64,000 nt of DNA. It comes from SKHV01 sp963678565. GTDB lineage: Bacteria > Bacteroidota > Bacteroidia > Bacteroidales > Prolixibacteraceae. Shown in pieces: positions 16,405 through 24,876 of this stretch; within the stretch, counting starts at the first letter, position 1; each line of letters begins with the position of its first letter. The stretch lies in the NCBI GenBank assembly GCA_963678565.1, contig OY782875.1:2852001-2916000 (forward strand). Reading direction: 5' to 3'. A program made the position numbers and the translations under genes. Below the pieces are notes generated by a model that was not told the origin of the DNA, ran no database searches, and was given only the letters and a program-made list of their open reading frames with translations.

Positions 16405-17730
16405 TCAAACCTGATTGATATTATTAGCTTTGAAACTGAAAAAGAAAAGAACGATGGCAACAACAATTGAAGCAACAAGAGCGATATCATAAGCGCCACC
16501 GTAGCGTAAGGACAAGCTAAACAAATAAGGTCCTAAGGCACTCCCAACCACTGTCCAGCTCATCGAATATCCCGAAATAGCTCCTAAGTGCTTGGTTCCA
16601 AAAAAGCGTGGCCACACTACCGTGTTAATAATGCTCATTACGCCTTGGGTGATACCATTTCCAATAATGATGGCCATCAAGCCCCAACTGGCACCGCCTA
16701 AAAAAATCACCCCAATACTTGCAACGATAATTCCCAATAAATTAAACATCACCAAGTATTTCAGCTTAATATGGTCGCTTAAATAACCGCCAAAGAAATT
16801 CACAGACATGGCAATAATCGAGGAAGGAATAAAAATAGAAACCGCCACATCGCGGGTTAAATTTACTTCTTCAAAAATAGAAACCACATGAAAACTTATT
16901 GCGGTGATAAAGAGTGCATTCAGTGCGATAGTTAAATTAAAAATCCAAAATACATAGGTACTTCTCGCCTCTTTCAAAGTATAATCGCGAGCTGCTTTTC
17001 GTAGTACTTTTTTCTTCCTTTTCGGCTTTAGCGAAGGATTACCATCCATGGGCAGTCCACAGTCTTGTGCATTGTCACGAAACAAGAAAAGCACAATGGT
17101 GGTAAATACAAGAATCAAAAAAATGGCAATATACATCCAGGTAGAACGCCAGTCGGAATATTCAATCATCGAATTAAATATTTTCGGAGCAGCTGCAAAA
17201 CCAAAGGAGATAAACACCCCCATAATTCCATTCGCCAATCCTCGGTAACGTTCAAACCATTTCATCACCATATTACGACTCACCATGGTTAAAATTCCTT
17301 GTCCGAAAAATCGAATCCCAAAAAACGAGATTCCCAACATCACATAAGCAACGATCATTTTTGAATTGTCACCCAACATTGCCGAAATATTGAAAATGAT
17401 CAAATCAATCTTTGTTAAAAGCAATAGAAAAACCCCCAGCAATACACCTGCCACCATTGCCATTATACGTGCACCATATAGATCGTAATATTTTCCGGCT
17501 TTGGTAATTAAAAAGCCACTCGTAACAGTTCCAATTAAATAGGTTAAGCTAAAATCGGTTCTTTTAATTCCAATGGCATCGATTAAGTAGTCGGTAAAAA
17601 CCGACACACCAATCGTTTGACCTGGAATACTAGCCAATACACCTATGGTTCCGGCAATCAGAATGATCCATCCATAGAAAAATGGAAACTTCTTTACCTT
17701 AAAAGGAAACTGTGTTGTTTTTAAATTCAT
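16405..17730 (-). CDS. MFS transporter, OFA (oxalate/formate antiporter)-like
   Basis: The 441-residue protein has about 12 hydrophobic segments and a central charged loop (KPKRKKKVLRKAARDYTL). The N-terminal FFYGWIILIAGTIGVLAS and the tail motif GYSMSWTVVGSALGPYLFS are typical of the OFA branch of the major facilitator superfamily. The substrate cannot be read from the sequence, but monocarboxylates are usual for the branch. It lies 160 bp upstream of the cytochrome operon on the same strand, so it could be co-transcribed or separate. The gap holds no clear terminator. Confidence 0.8.
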   Translation of the reverse strand: MNLKTTQFPFKVKKFPFFYGWIILIAGTIGVLASIPGQTIGVSVFTDYLIDAIGIKRTDFSLTYLIGTVTSGFLITKAGKYYDLYGARIMAMVAGVLLGVFLLLLTKIDLIIFNISAMLGDNSKMIVAYVMLGISFFGIRFFGQGILTMVSRNMVMKWFERYRGLANGIMGVFISFGFAAAPKIFNSMIEYSDWRSTWMYIAIFLILVFTTIVLFLFRDNAQDCGLPMDGNPSLKPKRKKKVLRKAARDYTLKEARSTYVFWIFNLTIALNALFITAISFHVVSIFEEVNLTRDVAVSIFIPSSIIAMSVNFFGGYLSDHIKLKYLVMFNLLGIIVASIGVIFLGGASWGLMAIIIGNGITQGVMSIINTVVWPRFFGTKHLGAISGYSMSWTVVGSALGPYLFSLSLRYGGAYDIALVASIVVAIVLFFFSFKANNINQV

Positions 17731-17864
17731 GCCACAAAGGAACGAAACATATTTCGATTAAAGCATCAACTTATAAATGTGATTCTACAATTAAGATTCG
17801 CTTAATCCTTCTGCATTTTTCATGAAAATGCCTAGATTTAGGATCTTGAATAAAACAGCATGCA

Positions 17865-18059
17865 ATGAGTAAAAAAACCAAACCGAAAATTCAAAGATTA
17901 TTTTTTGTCAGCATTTGCACCACCGCTATTGGAACTTCAGTGATAACTTTAAATTCTGAACGTTTGGGTAGTTTAGGGCTTGTACTCATTGCTGTTGGAG
18001 GAATACTTCTGATGATGGCATTCAAAACCAAAAGCAAAAAACAAAACAAAACAGAATAG
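17865..18059 (+). CDS. Small two-helix membrane protein
   Basis: This 64-residue protein has two hydrophobic segments (about 11-27 and 33-52) between lysine-rich ends (MSKKTKPKIQRLF and KTKSKKQNKTE), which fits a small integral membrane protein with both ends inside. No domain is recognised. It lies 10 nt before the AmpG-like permease gene and is likely co-transcribed with it. It may be a small accessory subunit, which is inference. Confidence 0.6.
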   Translation: MSKKTKPKIQRLFFVSICTTAIGTSVITLNSERLGSLGLVLIAVGGILLMMAFKTKSKKQNKTE

Positions 18060-18069
18060 TTGATCGTTT

Positions 18070-19350
18070 ATGGCAAAGAATAGAAACCCCTGGAGTTGGG
18101 TTCCCTCACTATATTTCGCACAAGGATTACCATACATGTTAACCATTGTAGTATCGACTATCATGTATAAGAATTTAGGCTTGTCGAACAGCGAAATTAC
18201 TTTATATACCGGTTGGCTTTATCTTCCTTGGGTAATCAAGCCCATTTGGAGCCCTTTTATCGACAACCTTAAAACCAAACGTTTTTGGATTGTTGCATCG
18301 CAACTGTTTATAGGAGCAGGATTTGCAGCCATTGGCTTAACCATCCCCTTGGGAAAAAATATACAATGGACCTTGATTGCATTTTGGCTAATTGCTTTTA
18401 GCTCGGCCACCCACGATATTGCAGCCGATGGCTTTTATATGTTGGGTTTAAAAGAATATCAACAATCGTATTTTGTAGGAATTAGAAATACATTTTGGCG
18501 TGTTGCATCAATTGCAGCACAAGGTGGATTGGTATATTTATCGGGGATTTTTGCAGGCTCAGACTTGAATTACGAACGGGGTTGGAGTTTGGTTTTTATT
18601 TTAACTGCAGTGGTTTTCACCCTCATTATGTTGTATCATAAGCTCATGCTTCCAAAACCAAAGAATGACCCTGAAAAGCATTTAAAAAATGGAAAGGAAG
18701 CCATTGTTTCTTATTTCGCCACTTTTACCGACTTTTTTAAAAGAAAACAGATTGTAATTTTCATCTTGTTTGTGCTTTTTTATCGTTTGGGCGAAGCACA
18801 ACTCACCAAATTAGCTGCACCTTTCCTAATCGATGCTAAAGAAGCCGGTGGACTTGCCTTAAGCAACGAACAGGTAGGATGGGCTTACGGAACCATTGGT
18901 GTAATTGGTTTAATCGTTGGTGGTATTTTGGGGGGAATATTGATTTCGAAACAAGGATTGAAGTTTTGGATTTGGCCCATGGCCTTATCGATGAAGCTGC
19001 CCGATTTAGTTTACATTTTAATGGCACACTATCAGCCCGAAAATTTTATCCTTGTTCAGTTCTACATTGCCATTGAACAATTGGGTTATGGCTTTGGCTT
19101 TACTGCCTTTACTTTGTATTTAATTTATTTTGTACGAGGCGAAAATAAAACTTCGCATTATGCAATTGCGACAGGCATTATGGCTTTAGCAATGATGGTA
19201 CCTGGGATGCTTAGTGGTTGGATTCAAGAGCACCTCAACTACGAGAATTTCTTTATTTGGGTAATGCTTTGCACCATCCCCGGTTTGGTATTGATTCCAT
19301 CTCTGAAAATAGACAAAGACTTTGGCCGGAAGAAAAAAGTAGAGAAATAG
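18070..19350 (+). CDS. MFS permease, AmpG-like
   Basis: The 426-residue protein has about 12 membrane helices. The start, WSWVPSLYFAQGLPYML, with the following WLYLPWVIKPIWSPFID, is characteristic of the AmpG/PAT permease group, which imports muropeptides (anhydro-GlcNAc-MurNAc peptides) or acetyl-CoA. The ATHDIAADGFYML stretch is also typical. No beta-lactamase or cell-wall recycling gene lies next to it, so the substrate in this organism is open; other Bacteroidota copies sit next to sugar-degradation genes. It follows the 64-residue membrane protein gene by 10 nt. Confidence 0.75.
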   Translation: MAKNRNPWSWVPSLYFAQGLPYMLTIVVSTIMYKNLGLSNSEITLYTGWLYLPWVIKPIWSPFIDNLKTKRFWIVASQLFIGAGFAAIGLTIPLGKNIQWTLIAFWLIAFSSATHDIAADGFYMLGLKEYQQSYFVGIRNTFWRVASIAAQGGLVYLSGIFAGSDLNYERGWSLVFILTAVVFTLIMLYHKLMLPKPKNDPEKHLKNGKEAIVSYFATFTDFFKRKQIVIFILFVLFYRLGEAQLTKLAAPFLIDAKEAGGLALSNEQVGWAYGTIGVIGLIVGGILGGILISKQGLKFWIWPMALSMKLPDLVYILMAHYQPENFILVQFYIAIEQLGYGFGFTAFTLYLIYFVRGENKTSHYAIATGIMALAMMVPGMLSGWIQEHLNYENFFIWVMLCTIPGLVLIPSLKIDKDFGRKKKVEK

Positions 19351-19478
19351 GGAGCAATTAAAGAAATTTAAAAATGGAAAAAATCGTGAATTTGTTTCAT
19401 AAGAACATCTCCCTCCTATTTGACATCTATTTTTCATTTTCGTATCTTACCTGAAATTAAAAACCCAAAACAAACATC

Positions 19479-19676
19479 ATGAAACTTCGTATCAAGCTCA
19501 GAGACATTATATTTTTTATCTTAGGAATTTTAGCACTTACCATTGCTGAAGTTGCATTCGATTTCGACGCACACAAAAAAGCATTTCAAGATGGACGCGA
19601 CAAAGCCATGCATAAAATTGAAAAGAGTAAAAGCATTGAAGCGGTAAAAGAAAAAGTAGAAGAGGCTATCGACTAA
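19479..19676 (+). CDS. Small membrane-anchored protein
   Basis: The 65-residue protein has one hydrophobic segment (about 9-26, IIFFILGILALTIAEVAF) followed by an amphipathic, lysine/glutamate-rich helix (MHKIEKSKSIEAVKEKVEEA). I recognise no family. It is preceded by a promoter-like TATCTTAC near 19444 and followed by a terminator hairpin, so it is probably a stand-alone transcript. A role is not evident. Confidence 0.55.
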   Translation: MKLRIKLRDIIFFILGILALTIAEVAFDFDAHKKAFQDGRDKAMHKIEKSKSIEAVKEKVEEAID

Positions 19677-19749
19677 TAAAATACGGCAATCGCTAGATAT
19701 CGTTTTAGGGAACTCGGCCCCAATATTTAAATCAAATTCAAACCATAAA

Positions 19750-19778
19750 AAAACCGAAAGCAATTCACTTTCGGTTTT
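19750..19778. terminator. Bidirectional intrinsic terminator
   Basis: AAAACCGAAAG (19750-19760) and CTTTCGGTTTT (19768-19778) form an 11-bp stem with a 7-nt loop, with an A-run on one side and a T-run on the other. It lies between the convergent genes ending at 19676 and 19804 and can serve both. Confidence 0.85.
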
Positions 19779-19803
19779 CATTAATCATTTAAATAATTGC
19801 GAA

Positions 19804-20373
19804 TTATTTTTTATTCCCCTTTTTCTTAGGAGCCTTACGAATGATTGTTATTTTCTCGCTACCGTCTTTCAATGTTTCGCGCTCAAAACTAGTGATACGT
19901 GGATCGTTTAAATCAATTAACCTTTTGTTGTGAATATCCAACATAGGTCTACCGCTTGATCTAAAATCACCACGCAAATCTCTTACATGTACATTGTGTT
20001 TTTTTCCGAAGCCTGTTGCTCCTGTGAAACGATACTCTTCAAAGCCTCCAAGATGTTTGATTACAAACACATTCGATGAATCGCCATCTATTTCAAGATC
20101 AAAATCCATTTTTTGAGCTTCACCCCAACTTATCGGAAAATCATCATTGATCATTTCCATTCTCACTTTGCGTGGCCCTCTGCGTCCTGTAATCGCCAAA
20201 GTATCTACAGTGGTTTCGCCATCAATGGTTGTTTCAATAATGCGTTTTCCATCGTCGGTAATGGTGATCTTTTTCTCAATGGTTTTAATTTCCTCATTAG
20301 CTTCTTGGGCCATCACATTTGCTGATAGGATTGTTGCTAAGGCTACTCCGGCTATTACTATTAATGCTTTCAT
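19804..20373 (-). CDS. Exported protein, possible two-component target
   Basis: From the ATG at 20373 (MKALIVIAGVALATILSANVMAQ, a clear signal peptide) the mature protein has about 167 residues. It is acidic at first (EANEEIKTIEKKITITDDGKR), then Arg/Gly-containing, and ends in a lysine-rich tail (KAPKKKGNKK). No known domain is seen. It is transcribed away from the sensor kinase/response regulator pair, with 266 bp between the starts, and that gap holds regulator-type direct repeats. This suggests the regulator controls it, as with many envelope-stress proteins, but that is inference. Confidence 0.65.
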   Translation of the reverse strand: MKALIVIAGVALATILSANVMAQEANEEIKTIEKKITITDDGKRIIETTIDGETTVDTLAITGRRGPRKVRMEMINDDFPISWGEAQKMDFDLEIDGDSSNVFVIKHLGGFEEYRFTGATGFGKKHNVHVRDLRGDFRSSGRPMLDIHNKRLIDLNDPRITSFERETLKDGSEKITIIRKAPKKKGNKK

Positions 20374-20527
20374 TTGATTTATTTTAAAGTGTTTTATATC
20401 TACCAAATTCGTTCATTGAATTATCTTGTTAAACGAATCCGATGTTGAACTTAATTCATGACTATTTTTTAAACTATTTCCGAAATAATTACCTTACAAA
20501 TATCTTTCAATTCGAATTTGATTTGAG

Positions 20528-20565
20528 TTAAGGGCTTCATAAAAACTGTTAAGGATACGTTAAAG
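20528..20565. promoter_or_regulatory. TTAAGG direct repeats, candidate response-regulator site
   Basis: TTAAGG occurs at 20528-20533 and 20549-20554, and TTAAAG at 20560-20565. The 21- and 11-bp offsets match the helical spacing used by OmpR/PhoB-family regulators, and a regulator of that family is encoded at 22240. The site lies in the divergent promoter region. Confidence 0.35.
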
Positions 20566-20639
20566 TTGTTTTTCAAGCTTTTATAAATACCTATTTTTGA
20601 ATCAGATAAGACATAAAAAAAGCAGTTCAACACAAATAA

Positions 20640-22235
20640 ATGAATAAACAAAAGGTAAATTGGCTCATTACAATTATGATTATTTCGATGATCGGGATAA
20701 CCATTATGCAAGTGGTTTGGATGCAACGCAGCATTCAGGTTCGAAACGAACTATTCGACCAAAGTGTAAAAGAAGCCTTAATCCGTTCTTCGGAAAGATT
20801 AGAAATTATTTCAGATGTTTTTTTGCTGGATGAAATTGTTGATATAGATCAGTTTGACAAACGCAGATTGAATGCATTACCACGTGTTCAAAGAAGAACA
20901 ATACCTCCTCGTTTTAAACCAATGGATTCTTTAAGAAATAGTAACCGTCAACGCCGAACACAAGTAATTGTTAATTCTAACCATCCACAATACACTAATA
21001 TTGAAACGCTTCAAATAGACTCAATTATCGACTCCATACATTACAATATTGACCAATCGTTTACGATAATGGTTGATGATTCGGTTTCGTGGTTCGAGAA
21101 CGATTCAATTCATAAAATTAAAGTAATTGCCAATCAAAAATCGAATCGATTAAAAAACATAGCTTCCAGAATGGTATTTGAACAATTCCGCAACCACCAG
21201 CCCGATCATTTTGATGACAAAAGAGTAAAGCTGATTATTGAAGAAGAACTACAAAAAAGAGAAATACCTATCGCCTTTGAATTTGGGATTCAGCGAGATT
21301 CAACTTTCAAAATAAAATCTGAAAATGCAGATTCATTATTGCTAGCAGCTTCCCCCTATGCTGTAAATTTAAATCCCAATGAAATATTTAGTAGTAATCA
21401 TGTTTTAATGGTCGATTTCCCTAATCGGAAAAAGTATATTTTGGGTGCCTTAGTGCTTCCTATATCCTTGTCCTTGCTATTTAGCTCATTTATTATTTGG
21501 GCTTTTGTTTTAAGTATTCATTTCATCTTCAAACAAAAGAAAATTTCAGAAATGAAATCGGATTTTATTAATAACATGACACACGAGTTTAAAACTCCTT
21601 TGGCAACTATTTCGGTTGCAACCGATACCATGGTGAATCAGAAAATCATTAATCAACCCGATCAAATCAAACATTTTGCTTCTATCATAAAAGAGCAAAA
21701 TCTGAAAATGAACGACCAAGTGGAGAACATTCTACAAATTGCTCAGTTAGAGCAAAAAAACCTTCAACTAAAAATCGAATTGAACAACATTCATGAATTA
21801 CTCCATCGAGCTGTTGATGATATTCAACTTCAAATTGAAAACAGAGGCGGAATTATAGAAATGAATTTGCATGCTCAAAACCCAATGATTAGTACCGATC
21901 AGCAGCATATCATGATTGTTTTTGGTAATTTATTAGACAATGCCAACAAATATTCAGACGAAAAACCAGAAATTACAGTTGCAACGAAGAATTCTGAAAA
22001 TGGAATTTGGATTCGCATTGAAGACAAAGGTATTGGAATTACCAAGCAAGAGCAGGAAAAAGTATTTGAGAAATTTTTTAGAGCAAGCAGTGGAAATATT
22101 CATAATGTTAAAGGATTTGGTTTAGGTTTAAGTTTTGCGAAAGCAATTATTGAAGCCAATAAAGGTGCTATAAAGGTGAGCAGCATACCGGGAAAAGGAA
22201 GTAAGTTTGAAGTATTTTTACCTTTCACAATTTAA
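20640..22235 (+). CDS. Sensor histidine kinase (RprX-like)
   Basis: The 531-residue protein has a membrane helix at about 8-28, a large periplasmic part to about 266 and a second helix at about 267-293. It then has HisKA with His315 in NMTHEFKTPLATIS and HATPase with the N-box NLLDNANKYSD, DKGIGI and GFGLGLSF. This layout and the N-terminus are typical of the Bacteroidota kinases of the RprX type. It is followed after 4 nt by a matching OmpR-family regulator, so they form a two-component pair. Its signal is unknown, but the periplasmic domain indicates sensing of the envelope. Confidence 0.88.
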   Translation: MNKQKVNWLITIMIISMIGITIMQVVWMQRSIQVRNELFDQSVKEALIRSSERLEIISDVFLLDEIVDIDQFDKRRLNALPRVQRRTIPPRFKPMDSLRNSNRQRRTQVIVNSNHPQYTNIETLQIDSIIDSIHYNIDQSFTIMVDDSVSWFENDSIHKIKVIANQKSNRLKNIASRMVFEQFRNHQPDHFDDKRVKLIIEEELQKREIPIAFEFGIQRDSTFKIKSENADSLLLAASPYAVNLNPNEIFSSNHVLMVDFPNRKKYILGALVLPISLSLLFSSFIIWAFVLSIHFIFKQKKISEMKSDFINNMTHEFKTPLATISVATDTMVNQKIINQPDQIKHFASIIKEQNLKMNDQVENILQIAQLEQKNLQLKIELNNIHELLHRAVDDIQLQIENRGGIIEMNLHAQNPMISTDQQHIMIVFGNLLDNANKYSDEKPEITVATKNSENGIWIRIEDKGIGITKQEQEKVFEKFFRASSGNIHNVKGFGLGLSFAKAIIEANKGAIKVSSIPGKGSKFEVFLPFTI

Positions 22236-22239
22236 GTAG

Positions 22240-22932
22240 ATGAGTATAAAAAAATATAAGTTATTTTTTGTTGAAGACGATATGAGTTTTGGCTCGGTGA
22301 TGAAATCGTATTTAGAAATTAACGATTTTGAAGTTACTTGGATCAACGATGGAAATCTGGCACTCAACAAATACAAACCAGAAATTTACGATTTGGCAAT
22401 TCTAGATGTGATGCTTCCGCATGTGGATGGTTTCACTATTGGAAAACACATTCGAAAGATTTCCCCGGCTTTACCGATGATCTATTTAACAGCAAAAAAT
22501 TTAAAAGAAGACATTCTGAAAGGCTACGGAATTGGAGCCGACGATTATGTAAGCAAACCTTTTGATACCGAAGTTTTGCTCTGTAAAATACAAGCAATAA
22601 TCAAAAGAAAAGTAGCGGCCAAAACGGAAGAAAAAACTGAATTTATAATTGGGAAGTACGTATTTAACTTCCCCCATCGAAGCATTTCTATTGATGGAAA
22701 AAGTCAGCACCTCTCGCCTAAGGAAGCTAGCTTATTAAAAATGCTATGCGAAAATCAAAATGAATTACTTTCTCGTGAAATTGCCTTACAAACCATTTGG
22801 GGAAACGATGATTATTTTAACGCCCGAAGCATGGATGTATATGTTACCAAGCTTCGGAAATACCTAAAAGAAGATACAAGTATTGAAATCAAGAACCTAC
22901 ACGGTAGTGGGTTTATTTTGTCGGTCGAATAG
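22240..22932 (+). CDS. OmpR-family response regulator (RprY-like)
   Basis: The 230-residue protein has a receiver domain (about 5-120) with acidic residues in VEDD, phospho-acceptor Asp56 in LAILDVMLP, YLTAKN and VSKPFD. A winged-helix DNA-binding domain follows (about 135-230; HLSPKEASLLKML, SMDVYVTKLRKYL, NLHGSGFIL). It is the partner of the kinase 4 nt upstream. Likely targets include the divergent exported-protein gene at 20373 and its own operon, through the TTAAGG repeats between them. Confidence 0.9.
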   Translation: MSIKKYKLFFVEDDMSFGSVMKSYLEINDFEVTWINDGNLALNKYKPEIYDLAILDVMLPHVDGFTIGKHIRKISPALPMIYLTAKNLKEDILKGYGIGADDYVSKPFDTEVLLCKIQAIIKRKVAAKTEEKTEFIIGKYVFNFPHRSISIDGKSQHLSPKEASLLKMLCENQNELLSREIALQTIWGNDDYFNARSMDVYVTKLRKYLKEDTSIEIKNLHGSGFILSVE

Positions 22933-22946
22933 ATCAACAAAAAATA

Positions 22947-22980
22947 AAGGAGGCCTTTGAATTAAATCAAAAACCTCCTT
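22947..22980. terminator. Possible terminator between convergent genes
   Basis: AAGGAGG (22947-22953) and CCTCCTT (22974-22980) can pair over a 20-nt loop, and AAAGGAGGCCTTT is a smaller hairpin within it. The T-run is weak. The location between the regulator stop and the dehydrogenase stop fits a terminator. Confidence 0.4.
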
Positions 22981-23009
22981 ACCCTTTTGCAATTCAATGC
23001 TGGTGTACT

Positions 23010-24026
23010 TTAAAACGCCACCATAATTTTTAATATTTCCCCGGTATTTTCGGTCCAATCATTCATTGCCTCTGCAGCCTCATCAATCGAAACAACTTTC
23101 GAAATTAATTTAGAAGTGTCGGGTGATTTCTCTTTCAAATACTTAATCACAGCTTCAAAATCTGCGGGGTTTGCATTTCGAGAACCCATAATTGTAAGTT
23201 CTTTTTGCACCCAAAGCTTTGTAGCAAATTCAATGTCTTTCCCTGCATAGCCAATGCATACCACACGACCGGCAAAAGCAACTTCTTCGATGGCCGATTT
23301 ATAGGTAATTGGATTTCCGGCTGCTTCAATAACCACTGAAGGTCCATCGCCAGTGGTAATTTCCATCAATTTTTCGTGCAAATCCTCTTTCTTTGAATTG
23401 ATCATGAAATTCGCGCCTAATTGTTGTGCTATTGCTAATTTCGAATCGTCGATATCAACTGCGATTACAGTTGCACCTCGCAGTGCGGCTCGTACAATTG
23501 CACCACTACCAATCATACCACAACCAAAAACCATTACAAAATCGCTATCGGTTACTTTTGCATTATCGATGGCATGAAAACCGACTGTTAATGGCTCTAC
23601 CAAAGCCAACTGTTTGGCACTTAAGGCTTCATCAGCAATAATTTTCTGCCACGGAATTGCCAAATACTCGGCCATTGCACCATCTCGCTGAACTCCTAAA
23701 GTTTCGTTGTACTTACAAGCATTGTATCTTTTTTGCTTACAAGAGCTACATTGACCGCAATTGGTGTAAGGAACTACGGTTACAGCCTGCCCAACTTTGA
23801 AATTATTGGGAACCTCTGCTCCAATTTGCGCTACCACCGCACTAAGTTCGTGCCCAGGAATACGAGGATAACTCACCATGGGATTTTTCCCTAAATAGGT
23901 ACTTAAATCGGAGCCACAAAATCCTACATACTTTGTTTTTAAAAGAATCTCTCCTTTTTTCAATTCCGGAAGTTCGGTATCGACCACTTGTATTGTTCCC
24001 GGATTATTTATTTTTATCGCCTTCAT
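23010..24026 (-). CDS. Zinc-dependent MDR alcohol dehydrogenase (sugar-acid type)
   Basis: The 338-residue protein is a complete medium-chain dehydrogenase. The catalytic zinc ligands are Cys37 (GFCGSD) and His59-Glu60 (GHE), and the structural zinc cysteines are Cys90, 93, 96 and 104. The NAD-binding motif is VFGCGMIGSGA. Its position behind an aldose dehydrogenase and a lactonase suggests oxidation of a sugar acid such as L-fuconate/L-galactonate or a keto-deoxy derivative. The family is too broad to fix the substrate. It is the third gene of the minus-strand operon 25920-23010, with a 12-nt gap to the lactonase. Confidence 0.8.
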   Translation of the reverse strand: MKAIKINNPGTIQVVDTELPELKKGEILLKTKYVGFCGSDLSTYLGKNPMVSYPRIPGHELSAVVAQIGAEVPNNFKVGQAVTVVPYTNCGQCSSCKQKRYNACKYNETLGVQRDGAMAEYLAIPWQKIIADEALSAKQLALVEPLTVGFHAIDNAKVTDSDFVMVFGCGMIGSGAIVRAALRGATVIAVDIDDSKLAIAQQLGANFMINSKKEDLHEKLMEITTGDGPSVVIEAAGNPITYKSAIEEVAFAGRVVCIGYAGKDIEFATKLWVQKELTIMGSRNANPADFEAVIKYLKEKSPDTSKLISKVVSIDEAAEAMNDWTENTGEILKIMVAF

Positions 24027-24038
24027 GCTACTTTATTC

Positions 24039-24866
24039 TTATATTTTATATACTAATTCTGCATTCTTACTTTTGATTAATTCCTGTTCGTCGGAACTAA
24101 AACTAGAGATTTGCCTTAAAACCAGATCAATCCAATTTTTATAATCAACAGCAACCAAACAAACCGGCCAATCAGAACCGATCATCAATCGCTTAGGACC
24201 AAAAGCCGCAATCACCGTATCGAAATAAGGTTGCAACTGTTCATGTGTCCAGCCGTTAAAATCAGCTTCGGTTACCATGCCACTAATTTTACAATAAACA
24301 TTCGGACGTTTTGCCAATTCACGAATGTTTGAAGCCCAAGGCTCTAGTTCATTTGCTTTTATTCGAGGTTTCGCAATATGATCAACTACAAAAATTTGAT
24401 TGGGATGTTGATCGACAAATTTAATGGTATTGGGCAACTGATGTTCGAAGATTAGAATATCATAAACCAGATTGTAATTGAATAGTTTTGAGATTCCATT
24501 ATTAAAAGCTTTTCCTAAAATGAACTCCGGATTTGGCTCTCCTTGCACCACATGCCTGACACCTTTCAAGGATTGATTATTGGAATAATTATCAAGCAGA
24601 CTTTCGATGTTAGGATCGGACAATGGTAACCAGCCCACAACGCCTTTCATAAAATCATTTTCAGCAGCTAAGGATAAAAGCCAATCTGTTTCTTCCATAA
24701 TTTGTCGGGCCTGTACCGTTACCACACCGCTTACATCGCTAGCATCAAGTGCTTGCTCTAGCTCATTCGGAAGAAAGCTTTTTTGAATTGCAGCCATTTC
24801 CTCATCAATCCAATCAAACTCAATTGGGTTGTAATTCCATAAATGATGATGTGTATCAATTATCAT
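24039..24866 (-). CDS. Amidohydrolase, likely L-fuconolactonase-type
   Basis: The 275-residue protein starts with the metal-binding motif DTHHHLW at residues 4-10 and has the later acid motif MIGSDWPVCL (about 240), both diagnostic of the amidohydrolase-2 family. The internal VVTVQARQIMEETDWLL and GVVGWLPL stretches resemble sugar lactonases of the L-fuconolactonase/L-rhamnonolactonase type. It would open an aldonolactone made by the upstream aldose dehydrogenase. Gaps of 10 and 12 nt to its neighbours show a tight operon. Confidence 0.78.
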   Translation of the reverse strand: MIIDTHHHLWNYNPIEFDWIDEEMAAIQKSFLPNELEQALDASDVSGVVTVQARQIMEETDWLLSLAAENDFMKGVVGWLPLSDPNIESLLDNYSNNQSLKGVRHVVQGEPNPEFILGKAFNNGISKLFNYNLVYDILIFEHQLPNTIKFVDQHPNQIFVVDHIAKPRIKANELEPWASNIRELAKRPNVYCKISGMVTEADFNGWTHEQLQPYFDTVIAAFGPKRLMIGSDWPVCLVAVDYKNWIDLVLRQISSFSSDEQELIKSKNAELVYKI

Positions 24867-24876
24867 TTAATCTATT

